Source: Drouetiella hepatica Uher 2000/2452
GTDB taxonomy: Bacteria; Cyanobacteriota; Cyanobacteriia; Elainellales; Elainellaceae
DNA length: 64,000 nucleotides
Assembly (NCBI GenBank): GCA_019359505.1
Contig: JAHHHD010000002.1
Location: 272,066-336,065, forward strand
Direction: 5' to 3'
Positions 36,505 through 45,775 of the stretch are shown here, one piece after another. How positions within the stretch are numbered: position 1 is the stretch's first letter; each line of letters begins with the position of its first letter. Under the pieces are notes generated by a model. That model ran no database searches and was not told where the DNA came from. It saw nothing but the letters and a program-made list of their open reading frames with translations. A program made the position numbers and the translations under genes.

Positions 36505-37232
36505 TTACTTTTAAGCAGTGCTGAGGACTAAACCTAATGTCGATCCCAAAGAGCGGCCATTTGTGACGCAGATGACAAATAGCGGTTTCATTGATAACGA
36601 TTAGCAATGTTACGCAATTGATCCACCTAAACAGGCTCAATTCATTATGGGCAAGTCGCTTGACCTCTGTAAAACAGCGATCCCTGATGTAAAAGAACAT
36701 TGAAAAATTTTATGAAATGTTGCAGATACTTGATCCCGTTGCTAAGGTGTGCAGATAGTTCACCTGCTAACCCATCTGGAATAGACCCTCTGACATAGAT
36801 CGTCTTGTCCAGATTGTTTGGCACTGAAGAGAGAAGCTCCGATGCGATATCTCAATGTCTACAGCCCCCTGTTGACTCCCTGTTGAACAGTTTCTGTTGA
36901 CAAGCATTGTTCCTTCTTAACATTCTTTTTAATTCACTTAACCTTTCCACTTTATCCGGATCAACTTGAAGGCTCCTCAAGCGGTTGCCCCCACTGGCTA
37001 GAGTCTGAGTCCTCAGCGTTCCCAAACAGGGCATGGAACCCGTAGCAACTCATGAGACAAATTGCAAGCTGCGTCCTTTGAAGGACTCAATACCCGGACG
37101 CAAGCCACTCTAAATCCACGCATTCTGTTCAACTGCATTCGATGCTCTGATTTCGGCAAGTTTTTGCAAGCTGATTCAGACAAGATTTAGTCTCTTGAAT
37201 GCAGCGAGACTCGTATTTAGGAGGTTCTGACT
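36505..37232. other. 0.7-kb spacer without a supported gene
   Basis: The stretch between the terminator and the SDR gene has only short antisense ORFs without ribosome-binding sites or recognisable motifs. Shine-Dalgarno TAGGAGG at 37218-37224 belongs to the SDR gene. No RNA gene was recognised, though the AT-rich portion around 36700-37150 could hold an unrecognised small RNA. Confidence 0.5.
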
Positions 37233-38051
37233 GTGAATATTTTAGGAAAGACGGCTCTCGTTACCGGAGCCTCACGGGGAATTGGTAAAGCGATCGCCTT
37301 GGAACTTGCCCGCCAAGGAGCGGCAAGGCTGCTGCTGGTGGCGCGAAATCAGCAGCTCTTGATGGAGGTGGCAGAAGAAGTAGAGGCACTGGGCGCGGAA
37401 GCCGTGGTGCTGCCGCTCGACTTGACGCAGGTGGTAGAGGTGAATGTGGCAATCGCCCAAGCTTGGCGAAACTATGGCGCGATTCACCTGCTGATTAACT
37501 GTGCAGGCGTGGCACATCAAGCCTCCTTTTTGCAGACAAAGTTGCCAGATGTGCAGGAAGAAATCGCCGTGAATTTGGTGGGAATGTACACAATCACGCG
37601 ATTCGTGGCGCGGCGGATGGTGGCAAAAGGCGAAGGCAAAATTGTCAATGTTTCTAGCCTGATGGGCAAGCTTGCGGCTCCCACCATGGCAACCTACTCG
37701 GCAACGAAATTTGCCATTCTCGGATTCACTCAGGCATTGCGCGGAGAGCTAGCTGCCCACAATGTGCAGGTCATGGCGCTGCTGCCTTCTCTGACAGATA
37801 CTGACATGGTGCGAGAATTTCGCTGGTTTCGCTGGGTGATGCCCATGTCGCCCGAACAGGTGGCGCAGTCGCTGATTGCCGGACTGAAGCGAGAATCCCC
37901 TGAAATCCTGGTGGGCTGGCAGAGCCATCTGGCAGTTTGGGGCGATCGCCTCATGCCAGGTCTAATGGAGAAGCTGCTGCGGAGTGCGGCTCCATCGATG
38001 CGAGGCGATCGGTTTGTGAAGTTTAGGAGAGCCGGGGTTTCTGTCCCCTAG
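37233..38051 (+). CDS. short-chain dehydrogenase/reductase
   Basis: The 272-residue classical SDR starts at GTG with TAGGAGG 9 nt upstream. The cofactor site is TGASRGIGKAIALELA, LINCAGVAHQA is the NAG motif, and the active site is Ser in VNVSSLMGKLA with YSATK. Arg after the first basic position (LLLVARNQQ) suggests NADP(H). The C-terminal region (LPSLTDTDMVREF) fits the group near 3-oxoacyl reductases. The substrate is unknown. Confidence 0.92.
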   Translation: MNILGKTALVTGASRGIGKAIALELARQGAARLLLVARNQQLLMEVAEEVEALGAEAVVLPLDLTQVVEVNVAIAQAWRNYGAIHLLINCAGVAHQASFLQTKLPDVQEEIAVNLVGMYTITRFVARRMVAKGEGKIVNVSSLMGKLAAPTMATYSATKFAILGFTQALRGELAAHNVQVMALLPSLTDTDMVREFRWFRWVMPMSPEQVAQSLIAGLKRESPEILVGWQSHLAVWGDRLMPGLMEKLLRSAAPSMRGDRFVKFRRAGVSVP

Positions 38052-38075
38052 CATGTATCGCTTTAAAGTCTAAAC

Positions 38076-38122
38076 GGGGATTTTTTTGAGAGGCGCGCTT
38101 CGCGCCTCTCAAAAAAATCCCC
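38076..38122. repeat. intergenic hairpin cassette after the SDR gene
   Basis: A perfect 22-bp stem (38076-38097 with 38101-38122), loop CTT (or GCGCTTCGCGC apex). It lies 24 nt after the SDR stop and 23 nt before the convergent kinase stop, so it could end transcripts from both sides. Confidence 0.88.
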
Positions 38123-38145
38123 CTCATGACCAGCCTAAATTGGTA

Positions 38146-39990
38146 CTAGAACAATAGATCTGCGCCAATCTCATTCAAGTCTAGGGTATGGAGACTGCCT
38201 TGCTGACCTGTCCAAGTTGCCACCAGCAAGCCGCGCTGATCAAAGGGGGCGATCGCCGTAATCGGCTCAGGAAAGGTAAGCTGCCCCAACTGCCGCCCCT
38301 CAAAATCTAGCAGAAGAATTTGTCCAGCAGAATTTGCCAGAATATAGCCCCAGTCTGTTGCCGCCAACAGCGTCGGCTCAATGCTGATGGCAAACCGCCG
38401 AATGCGATACGGCTTCAGGTCAATCACCCCGATTGTCTGAGGTTGATAGCGATCGATTGCTAACAGCTGGTAGGGCTTTTGGGTGACTATAGCCTGATCG
38501 AGGTGAAAGGGAAGCAGCAGTGATGCAACATAGCTGCCTCGGCGCGTAAACGCCTTGATCAAGGTTTGGGAACTACTCGGTGATCCAGAAGAAACCGATT
38601 CTCCGATTGCAACCTGCATGGCAATCACCACATGGCGATTATCCAACGCAAAGATCTGCGGATGAACGGGTAACCTTTTTTTGAAAAACACTTCGACGGG
38701 TGCAGTCGCTAACTTCATCGATCGCTTGGACAGGCGTGCGAATGACAGGGTATATTCTCCTTGAACACTGCCTCCTTGAACACTGGGAATCACGCTTGCT
38801 AACCAGTCACCCTGGGGAGAAATCGCCGTCACGCCTGTAGGCACTCGTGCCTGAATGGGCATCAGTCGAGAATTATTGGTAGGCGTGGGCATGAGATAAA
38901 CCGACCGCCCTGTCACCACAAAACAGCCCTGCGATCGCATCGACAGCAGATCTACAGGCTCTTGCAGCAGGATATGGCTACAGGCTACAGGCAGGGCAGA
39001 ATGCAGATTCTTCGGGGACGACAGCAGAGAGGTGGCATAGCGATCGCAAATGACGCGCCCAGTTGTGACTCGATAGAGCGAGTTTTCTAGGACGGCCAGA
39101 GCCGTTATGGGTTGATCTAAAGACTGCTTTTGCTGAACGTGAAGGATGCACTCTGGCGGCTCGGTGATGGGGGTGAGCAAGGGCACCATATTTGCATTCA
39201 GCTCTGGGGAAGAAGCGATCGCTTGCACCGCCATCAGCATTTCGGTTGCAGACTTAAACCGACGGGCAGAGAGCTTTTGCAACGCCGTCAGAATGATCGG
39301 TCGCCAAGCAGCCGGGATGGCATCAGGCAGGGTGACGGGCTGATTTAGGTGAGCCGATCTCAGCTCTAAGGGGGTGCCCGAAAAAGGTCTATGACCTGCC
39401 GCCAGCTCAAATAGCAGTACGCCAACTGAATAGAGATCAGAAGTGTGCGAGTATTCACCGTAAAACCGCTCTGGAGCCATGTATGCCGGAGATCCGGTGC
39501 TGCTAGTCTCTCGGTCTTGCACCTCCTGACTGAGGCGAGCGATGCCAAAGTCAGAAATTTTTGCAACCCAACCATCGAGCTGCACTGACACCAAAATGTT
39601 CTCAGGCTTGATATCACAGTGGACAATGCCGCGATCGTGGGCATGAGCCAGTCCCTTCAAAACATCGATCACCAGCTTCAAGCTTTGCGGCAAGCTCAGC
39701 CGATTCTCTTCAGTCATCAGGCTGCGCAGAGTGCCCCCTTCGCAGTAATCCATCACCAAGTGCCGCCCTGTTGCCATATGCTCTACGGCTTGACAGGCGA
39801 CAATATTGGGGTGACGTAAGCTCAGCAAAAATCGCAGCTCACGCAAAAACTTGTGGGTGGGAAAGCGCTGATGATCTAATCGCTTCAAGGCAACCAAGCG
39901 ACCATTTTGCCGAGAAGCAGCGCAATACACTTGACCAAACTGCCCTTGTCCAACCAGACCGAGAAGTCGATAGTTTGAACGTTTGGACAC
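38146..39990 (-). CDS. Ser/Thr protein kinase with C-terminal beta-propeller-like domain
   Basis: The 614-residue protein has a Hanks-type kinase (about 7-270; VGQGQFGQVY, K36, HCDIKPEN at 124-131, DFG at 147-149) and a long beta-rich C-terminus with repeated strand patterns (PITALAVLENSLYR, GVTAISPQGDWLAS, PITAIAPFDQRGLLVATW). HRD is HCD, so it is a non-RD kinase. It ends the leftward photosystem assembly-type cluster, as the kinase SpkG ends the Synechocystis slr0144-slr0152 operon. The kinase is cytosolic by sequence; its targets are unknown. Confidence 0.93.
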   Translation of the reverse strand: MSKRSNYRLLGLVGQGQFGQVYCAASRQNGRLVALKRLDHQRFPTHKFLRELRFLLSLRHPNIVACQAVEHMATGRHLVMDYCEGGTLRSLMTEENRLSLPQSLKLVIDVLKGLAHAHDRGIVHCDIKPENILVSVQLDGWVAKISDFGIARLSQEVQDRETSSTGSPAYMAPERFYGEYSHTSDLYSVGVLLFELAAGHRPFSGTPLELRSAHLNQPVTLPDAIPAAWRPIILTALQKLSARRFKSATEMLMAVQAIASSPELNANMVPLLTPITEPPECILHVQQKQSLDQPITALAVLENSLYRVTTGRVICDRYATSLLSSPKNLHSALPVACSHILLQEPVDLLSMRSQGCFVVTGRSVYLMPTPTNNSRLMPIQARVPTGVTAISPQGDWLASVIPSVQGGSVQGEYTLSFARLSKRSMKLATAPVEVFFKKRLPVHPQIFALDNRHVVIAMQVAIGESVSSGSPSSSQTLIKAFTRRGSYVASLLLPFHLDQAIVTQKPYQLLAIDRYQPQTIGVIDLKPYRIRRFAISIEPTLLAATDWGYILANSAGQILLLDFEGRQLGQLTFPEPITAIAPFDQRGLLVATWTGQQGSLHTLDLNEIGADLLF

Positions 39991-40055
39991 AGTGAGTCAG
40001 GAGGGGTAAGGGATGATGCTGCGCCGATTGATTGAACCTAGCTTACTAATTCAGC

Positions 40056-40709
40056 TTACTGGCAAAGCTGCTGCATGATGGAATCGTGATCAGCAATTGC
40101 CGCCATCCCTTCAGCAGGTTCCAGCCGCTTTTGCAAGCCCAAGACAAAGCGATTGCAGTCTGCTCCCATGGATTCGCAGGTGGTTTGAAGGCAGTGCAAG
40201 TCTCGACCCGTCAACTGACTGAAAAAGGCAGATAAAATTCCAGCCTCTAGATGGCAAGAGGTTTGCTGATTTTGAGGGGCAAGGCGGGCAAACGGAGAGT
40301 TGCAAATCTTGACGACCAGAAATCCGCGCTGCTGATGGGTATGATCCAGGTCAATTTTGCCCCAGCCATGGGCAATCCAGCATTGCTGGAGCGCCTGTAA
40401 AAATTCAACCATTGCCATGTCGGCAGGTGAGAGCCTGTAGTAATCCGTCAGCTGTTCGCGAAATCGGGCATAGAAGTTTTTGCCCCACCAGCGCCCACAG
40501 TTAAATAGCACAAGGCGAGAGGCTTGTCCGGTTTCTTTCTCCAAACCTGCGTAGATCGCCTGGATCAAGGTTTCGGGCAAGGCAATCAAGCGATCGCCCT
40601 GCCGATTCTCGATCAGACCCATCTCTAGATCGCCCCGCACATAGGTATCGACTGCAAAGTAGTTACCCGGAAGCTGTTTGTCAATTAGTAGATCAGCAAC
40701 GGAAATCAT
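40056..40709 (-). CDS. V4R-domain protein (slr0144-like)
   Basis: The 217-residue protein has a V4R (4-vinyl-reductase-like small-molecule binding) domain in its second half: RGFLVVKICNSPFARL, CHLEAGILSAFFSQLTGRDLHCLQTTCESMGADCNRFVLG. The Cys-x(5)-Gly-x-x-x-Cys pattern (CESMGADC) is the usual V4R Cys pair. In Synechocystis, slr0144 and slr0147 are V4R proteins of the operon needed for efficient PSII assembly. The next gene upstream ends 60 nt away. Confidence 0.85.
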   Translation of the reverse strand: MISVADLLIDKQLPGNYFAVDTYVRGDLEMGLIENRQGDRLIALPETLIQAIYAGLEKETGQASRLVLFNCGRWWGKNFYARFREQLTDYYRLSPADMAMVEFLQALQQCWIAHGWGKIDLDHTHQQRGFLVVKICNSPFARLAPQNQQTSCHLEAGILSAFFSQLTGRDLHCLQTTCESMGADCNRFVLGLQKRLEPAEGMAAIADHDSIMQQLCQ

Positions 40710-40769
40710 AGGAAAAAAGGGTGTCAGGATTCAGGAGGATATTCGCGCTATTCACGCTGAGAGGAGGTA

Positions 40770-41264
40770 CTACCAGCCGATCGCCACGCCGTTGACGGAT
40801 TCAACCTTTTGCGGCAGGAGCGCATTTTGAGCCATTAGCAAGATCGGGCTAAGCAAGATCATCTGCTTACCTAGAGCCTCATCCAAGCGCTGATTCAAGA
40901 GCTGATAGAGCCGAGCATCGATCGCCTGAGTGTTGTAAACCTCAACAGTGGGTTGCACCCAGTTGAGAAACCGCTCTTTGACAATGGAGTCCTGATTCAG
41001 CAGCATAGTCAGACCGCAGTGGCGCAGCATCAGCAGCGCGTTGGTGATACTGCGTTCAAGCGTCGCCTCTGGCTCCTGAGGCATTTCAGCCTGGAGTTGG
41101 TCGGCAACCCATTGCATGACGTCGAGTTCGCAATCGCGCAAGCTGCGGTAGGTTGCCAGTCGGTCTGGAACTGAGCTGGCATATTGGGCCACTAGCCGCA
41201 ATTCCTCAATCTTGAGGTAGCGGCTGCCAGCATCATCAAAGATTTCTTCAATTTGGGGATGCAT
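40770..41264 (-). CDS. phycobiliprotein-like globin-fold protein
   Basis: The 164-residue protein has the phycobilisome-protein helical pattern: SRYLKIEELRLVAQYASSVPDRLATYRSL (helix A-B), CELDVMQWVADQL, ITNALLMLRHCGLTMLLNQ. It lacks the canonical chromophore CRD motif, so it probably binds no bilin or binds atypically. slr0146 of Synechocystis is a comparable protein. It is one of two such proteins in the cluster (see 42507). Confidence 0.8.
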   Translation of the reverse strand: MHPQIEEIFDDAGSRYLKIEELRLVAQYASSVPDRLATYRSLRDCELDVMQWVADQLQAEMPQEPEATLERSITNALLMLRHCGLTMLLNQDSIVKERFLNWVQPTVEVYNTQAIDARLYQLLNQRLDEALGKQMILLSPILLMAQNALLPQKVESVNGVAIGW

Positions 41265-41339
41265 AGTAAATGAAGAGGAGAAACGATATGAAACCTAAAG
41301 GTATAGAACTTGAAGGTATGAAACTTGAAGGTATAAAAC

Positions 41340-41696
41340 CTAAAACAGACCAGAAAAATCGTCTAAGGTAAAGGCGTCGTCAGCATTGTCGCTGCCCGGA
41401 ATAACTTGAGGCGGCTTAGGAGTTGCCGCGATCGCGCTGTCATCCCAATTAAAGGCGCTAAAGAAATCTTTGACCTTGAGCGCCAGACTCATTGGTGGGT
41501 GAACGCCCTGCTGAGCGGCAATGAGCTTGATTTCCTGCATCTCAGCGGGATGATCATCCCAGTTAAAAGCCGTGAAGAACTGCTGCACAGATTGTCGCTT
41601 CCAGGAAGTTAAGGATGCAGACAAAATTTCAGGTGAGGATGCAGACAATCGCGGTTTATGACCGTTGGTGGAGTTAAGAACCATAGTGCTGCTCAT
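41340..41696 (-). CDS. small protein with duplicated FNWDD motif
   Basis: From the ATG at 41696 (MSSTMVLNSTNGH) the protein has 118 residues. It carries two copies of a short motif, VQQFFTAFNWDDHP and VKDFFSAFNWDDSA, 40 residues apart, and a third weaker acidic-aromatic segment (AFTLDDFSGLF). The intervening sequence is disordered-looking. The start overlaps the V4R stop by 4 nt (ATGA). The repeats look like short linear docking motifs for partner proteins. slr0145 occupies the comparable place in Synechocystis; identity was not checked. Confidence 0.78.
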   Translation of the reverse strand: MSSTMVLNSTNGHKPRLSASSPEILSASLTSWKRQSVQQFFTAFNWDDHPAEMQEIKLIAAQQGVHPPMSLALKVKDFFSAFNWDDSAIAATPKPPQVIPGSDNADDAFTLDDFSGLF

Positions 41697-42376
41697 CTTA
41701 GAAGCTCTCCCGATCGCAGACGTTTTTCGATATCGCGCGCGTTGGCGCCCTCGTTCATCCAAAAAGACGCCGCATCAATCCGATCTTGTCCACCCACTAG
41801 GAACTTACAGTAGGTTTCACCCATGGAATAGCACTGGATTTCAATACAGCTCAGCTGCTTTTTCACCAGCTCTGTAAAAAATCCAGCAAATAGCCCCGCA
41901 TACAGAAAACACACTGGCTTGCCGACATCGCCCAAGGTTCGCGCCACAGCAGAATCGAAAATATTAATGAACATAAAGCCCTGCTTGCGATCGCCCATGT
42001 CTACTTCCCAGCGACCCCAGCCCTGCGAGGTAAATGGCCACCACCAGGTTTCTAGCAAGAACAGCAGGCTGGCTTGTCGCATATTGCGATCGAATTCTTT
42101 CTCAAACCATTTCTCGAAGAAGAAGGCATCTTTTTGACCCCACTCGCAGCCGATGACGTACATGGTTGCCGCCGAGGCATCGCCGACCTCTTCCTGCAAG
42201 CCTTCTACCAGACCAATGATAAAGTCCTCAGTGGTTAGTAAATTTTGACCTTCGTTCCAATCGACGATCGTTCCTTTATCTGGATCGAAGGTAAAAAAGT
42301 CTCGAAAGCCGTAGTGATCATGCTTTTTAGGATACTTGAGCTTAACAGGGTTTTGGGTATTAATTAGAGTGACCAT
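41693..42376 (-). CDS. V4R-domain protein (slr0147-like)
   Basis: From the ATG at 42376 (MVTLINTQNPVKL) the protein has 227 residues. The V4R domain spans about 95-205: YVIGCEWGQKDAFFFEKW, GFMFINIFDSAVART, VCFLYAGLFAGFFTELV, CIEIQCYSMGETYCKFLVGG. An upstream TTG would give a spurious hydrophobic extension. It is translationally coupled to the FNWDD gene. Confidence 0.86.
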   Translation of the reverse strand: MVTLINTQNPVKLKYPKKHDHYGFRDFFTFDPDKGTIVDWNEGQNLLTTEDFIIGLVEGLQEEVGDASAATMYVIGCEWGQKDAFFFEKWFEKEFDRNMRQASLLFLLETWWWPFTSQGWGRWEVDMGDRKQGFMFINIFDSAVARTLGDVGKPVCFLYAGLFAGFFTELVKKQLSCIEIQCYSMGETYCKFLVGGQDRIDAASFWMNEGANARDIEKRLRSGELLR

Positions 42377-42506
42377 AGGGCAAACGTTTAGCAGATTTGC
42401 AATGAAGACGGTAAGAAGCAAAGATTGTACAAGGCAGTTATTTTTGAAAGATTCGCACAGCAACCTTTTCAAAAAATAGATAACAAATTTGAAGCCATTT
42501 CAGCTT

Positions 42507-42986
42507 CTAAGCTGAAACCCCTCCCAAAGAACGACGCGTTAGCTCCAAAATGGGACAGACCAAACTAGCTTGAGGAGGCGTTAGGTCTTGTTTCACTACT
42601 TCTTGCAGGATTTGGTAGGTCACGTCGGCGGCTCGCTCCATGCCAAATGCGTGGAGAATGGTTTGGAACCAAAGCAAGAGTCGTTCCCGCAAAGTATCGG
42701 GATCATTGATTAAGAGAGCAATGGCTACATAGCGAAATGTGCGAGTAGTATCCATCTTCCATTTATTGCTGAAGTCATCCTTGCCCTGCATAAATAGCGT
42801 GGGATCGAGCGATCGCATTTTGGTGTAGGTTTGCTCGATCAGCTTGGACTCTAGCTCCTGTAGCTTTTGGTAGGTTTGCAGCCGCAGATTAAATGACTTA
42901 ACGTAATCGGACATAAACTGAAGTTCGGCATCGCTGGCATAGCGCCCATCGACTTCCAAACTGAGGCGTTTGAGTTGGCTTAGCAT
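42507..42986 (-). CDS. second phycobiliprotein-like protein
   Basis: The 159-residue protein has GRYASDAELQFMSDYVKSFNLRLQTYQKL, FRYVAIALLINDPDTLRERLLLWF as split helices of the phycobilisome family (PF00502-like, globin fold). No CRD chromophore Cys is seen. It lies 130 nt before the V4R gene and 150 nt after the ferredoxin gene, on the same strand. Confidence 0.8.
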   Translation of the reverse strand: MLSQLKRLSLEVDGRYASDAELQFMSDYVKSFNLRLQTYQKLQELESKLIEQTYTKMRSLDPTLFMQGKDDFSNKWKMDTTRTFRYVAIALLINDPDTLRERLLLWFQTILHAFGMERAADVTYQILQEVVKQDLTPPQASLVCPILELTRRSLGGVSA

Positions 42987-43136
42987 GGGAGGCTCTGATT
43001 CATGTAGGGGTTCCGATCAATCGCAAAGTAACAGGCTAGATCTGAATATAGAGTGATTGTTCCCGTCGCATGGAATGACTCATCACATAAATGAAATTCA
43101 GCAACATCGCTTAACGTTGAGCAGCAATCAAACCGA

Positions 43137-43622
43137 TTAAATATCGCTGCTGCTGGACAGAAAGGCTCCAAAGTTAAAGCTAGTCGTGGTTTCGATTTGC
43201 TTCAGCATCGATCGCGTAATCAGCTTGCCTTCTTCCACCAAAACTTGACCTGTGACAGGATGCAGTAAATTCTGCTCAGCGCGTCGTCCAATCAGATCTT
43301 CAATGTCTTTAATGGAATTAATGTACATCCCCGGCGGCAGCTCGACCACAACGCCATTGCCCATGACGCGAGCCTGACAGGCTAAACGAGAGTTAGTCTT
43401 GCAGGTGGTAATCACCTCTAGGGTGCGCTGTTCTCGTCTGTTAACCGACGAGAGAGCCTCCATACCTTGCTTGACATAAACATGGCAAGTGGCGCACATG
43501 CCGCGTCCGCCGCACTCTCTCAAAACATCCAGATCTTTGTCAATTAGCACCGAGAGCAGATTGCCATTGGTTTCAATAGAGGTTTCTTGGGCGATCGGCT
43601 CTAAACGAACAATTTTTACCAT
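43137..43622 (-). CDS. 2Fe-2S ferredoxin with C-terminal extension
   Basis: The 161-residue protein has the plant-type ferredoxin core: RECGGRGMCATCHVYV with C37, C43 and C46, and C82 in LACQARVMG. A C-terminal extension of about 60 residues (LPPGMYINSIKDIEDLIG to FNFGAFLSSSSDI) is not part of photosynthetic ferredoxin. It resembles Synechocystis slr0148 in context. It may supply electrons to an assembly step or stabilise the complex. Confidence 0.9.
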   Translation of the reverse strand: MVKIVRLEPIAQETSIETNGNLLSVLIDKDLDVLRECGGRGMCATCHVYVKQGMEALSSVNRREQRTLEVITTCKTNSRLACQARVMGNGVVVELPPGMYINSIKDIEDLIGRRAEQNLLHPVTGQVLVEEGKLITRSMLKQIETTTSFNFGAFLSSSSDI

Positions 43623-43683
43623 GGAACTTTCCTTATATTTTTAGAGAGAGTATTTTTAGACGAATAAACGGATCAGGAGGCGG

Positions 43684-44478
43684 CTAGTCAGCATCGGACA
43701 GCAAGAGTCTTTTCTGCTCAGGGTTTAACGCCTTCTGCCGAACTGTTTTGGGGAAATCGCGGATTACTTTGCTGCACCGATCGATAAATCCGGCAACCCA
43801 GGCTTGAATCCATTGCTGCTGCTCGGCAGAAACCAAAGTCTGACTGTCCATTTGTCCCATAAAGCCGATTTGGGCAGTGCGATCGATCTGAAACTGTTTC
43901 AGCCATTCAGCATCAGGGCGAGAAGACTTCCAGTTGCTCACTGCGATCGATGCGCCCAAATAGTGCTTGGTGAAATGGCTGAGTTGATTTAGGGCAATCA
44001 ACAAATCGCGCAGAGATACGGATGCAGCCAGCGCCACAGGGCGAGCGGCGGCAGTCGAAGGGGAAGACTCGCACTGCTGCTTCCATTGGTTTTCTTCGGG
44101 AAGAGCGGTGCTACCTGCCAGCAGCCGAAAAGTGGCGATCGCATCCGTGATATTTTCCTGAAGCTCGGCTTTGAGGCGATCGACGACTTCGGAGCAGCCC
44201 ACATAGCCCAGATTATCTACCGTCAAGACGAGCAGGATGATCCCCTGGCTCAGCTTATAGATATAGACCTGGTGCCCATTAAATTGAAACTCAAAGAAGT
44301 GAAAGCTAGCTGGGGTAGTCTCAATCACCTGCTGAATACCCTGCGCCAGCGCCTCCTTTTGCTGAAAGTTTAAAACTTGATCAACACCGCAAAAGTAGGG
44401 ACGAGATCGCCCATGCATTAGGGCAACGCCCATAATTCCTGGTAAATTCAGAAAGTCCTGAACAACCTCCCGCTTCAT
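43684..44478 (-). CDS. roadblock/LC7-like protein, first gene of the cluster
   Basis: The 264-residue protein starts VQDFLNLPGIMGVALMHGRSRPYF, followed by a roadblock-like alpha/beta module (FEFQFNGHQVYIYKLSQGIILLVLTVD). A helical C-terminal half follows, ending FPKTVRQKALNPEQKRLLLSD. Roadblock proteins bind and regulate small GTPases or kinases, which fits a cluster ending in a kinase. It is the most upstream gene of the leftward run; the promoter should lie in 44479-44767, shared with the divergent rbcR. Confidence 0.72.
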   Translation of the reverse strand: MKREVVQDFLNLPGIMGVALMHGRSRPYFCGVDQVLNFQQKEALAQGIQQVIETTPASFHFFEFQFNGHQVYIYKLSQGIILLVLTVDNLGYVGCSEVVDRLKAELQENITDAIATFRLLAGSTALPEENQWKQQCESSPSTAAARPVALAASVSLRDLLIALNQLSHFTKHYLGASIAVSNWKSSRPDAEWLKQFQIDRTAQIGFMGQMDSQTLVSAEQQQWIQAWVAGFIDRCSKVIRDFPKTVRQKALNPEQKRLLLSDAD

Positions 44479-44767
44479 AGAAATACTCTACGTGCTAAAC
44501 CATCCCATCTCACCGTAGCTATCTGTTGTAAAGTTTCCACCGACCTAGAAACTCTATTCATTATGATTCTTCACAGTTGGTCTGCACAGGGTTATGCTGA
44601 GTCGCTTTCAAGCCCATCTTCAAGATCACAGCCTAACCTACAGGCGTCTTGACCTTAATTTAAGTTTTGGTTCACCTCGCTGTTCATCCGTATTGCCCTT
44701 CTGGATCTAAACTCTAGAGGCACCGCTTTGCTGGTACCGGCTTTTTTTCCTTTTGGATTTAGCAGCT
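44479..44767. promoter_or_regulatory. divergent control region between the PSII-assembly-type cluster and rbcR
   Basis: A 289-nt spacer separates two divergent starts (44478 leftward, 44768 rightward). It should hold both promoters. It has a CTAGAGGCACCGCTTTGCTGG segment split near 44713 and a T-run before the rbcR start. A LysR box (T-N11-A) cannot be singled out by eye. Confidence 0.45.
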
Positions 44768-45775
44768 ATGTCTGATCTCCCTTTTACTTTGGATCAGTTA
44801 CGCATTCTTAAAGCGATCGCCGCTGAGGGCAGCTTTAAGCGCGCCGCCGATAGCCTTTATGTGTCTCAGCCAGCGGTTAGTCTTCAGGTGCAAAACCTGG
44901 AGCGCCAGCTAGATGTGCCGTTGTTTGATCGCGGCGGCAGACGAGCGCAACTCACGGAGGCAGGGCACCTGTTGATCAGCTATGGCGATCGCATCCTCAG
45001 CTTGTGTCAAGAGACCTGTCGGGCGATCGAAGACTTGCAAAACCTCCAAGGGGGCACGCTAATTGTTGGCGCGAGTCAAACCACAGGAACCTATCTTCTG
45101 CCGCGAATGCTAGGTCTGTTTCGACAGCAATATCCCGACGTGGCAGTGCAGCTGCATGTGCATTCGACACGCCGCACAGCCTGGAGCGTCGCCAATGGAC
45201 AAATTGACCTGGCGATCATTGGGGGCGAAATTCCTCCTGAGTTACAAGATTCTTTAGAGATTGTTCCCTATGCAGAAGACGAACTCGCACTAATTCTGCC
45301 TGTTTTCCATCCCTTTAGCCGTTTGGCTCAGATTGAGCGGGACGACCTGTATCGGCTGCAATTCATTGCGCTAGATTCCCAATCCACCATTCGTAAAGTG
45401 ATTGATCAAGTTTTGACCCGCTGCGGCATCGAGACTCGGCGGCTGAAGGTGGAGATGGAGCTAAACACGATCGAGGGGATCAAAAATGCGGTGCAGGCGG
45501 GTCTAGGAGCCGCGTTTGTGTCGATTTCGGCGATCGAGAAAGAGCTGCAAATGGGCGTTTTGCACCGCGTCAAAATTGAAGGGGTAGTCGTAAATCGCAC
45601 GCTATCCGTGATTATTAACCCCAACCGCTATCGGTCTAAAGCCGCAGAGGCGTTCACGCAGGAAATTTTGCCGCAGTTCTCTAATTACAAGCCTTCTGAT
45701 AATAAGTCGTCAGATAATAAGTCGTCAGATAAGGGCAAATCGGGCGAGGTTTTGGCGCTAGAGCCTACTCTCTAA
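44768..45775 (+). CDS. rbcR: LysR-type regulator RbcR
   Basis: From the ATG at 44768 ([18 protein letters not shown]) the protein has 335 residues. The HTH is [45 protein letters not shown] and [22 protein letters not shown] are near-identical to my memory of cyanobacterial and algal RbcR/Ycf30, which controls Rubisco genes. The C-terminus has a repeated Ser-Asp-Asn-Lys tail ([14 protein letters not shown]) encoded by a 12-bp repeat and unlikely to be structured. Confidence 0.94.
   Translation: MSDLPFTLDQLRILKAIAAEGSFKRAADSLYVSQPAVSLQVQNLERQLDVPLFDRGGRRAQLTEAGHLLISYGDRILSLCQETCRAIEDLQNLQGGTLIVGASQTTGTYLLPRMLGLFRQQYPDVAVQLHVHSTRRTAWSVANGQIDLAIIGGEIPPELQDSLEIVPYAEDELALILPVFHPFSRLAQIERDDLYRLQFIALDSQSTIRKVIDQVLTRCGIETRRLKVEMELNTIEGIKNAVQAGLGAAFVSISAIEKELQMGVLHRVKIEGVVVNRTLSVIINPNRYRSKAAEAFTQEILPQFSNYKPSDNKSSDNKSSDKGKSGEVLALEPTL

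Noticed and set aside
36446..36700. 84-residue minus-strand ORF after the ferritin-like gene
   Set aside because: It runs across the terminator hairpin, lacks a ribosome-binding site and shows no domain.
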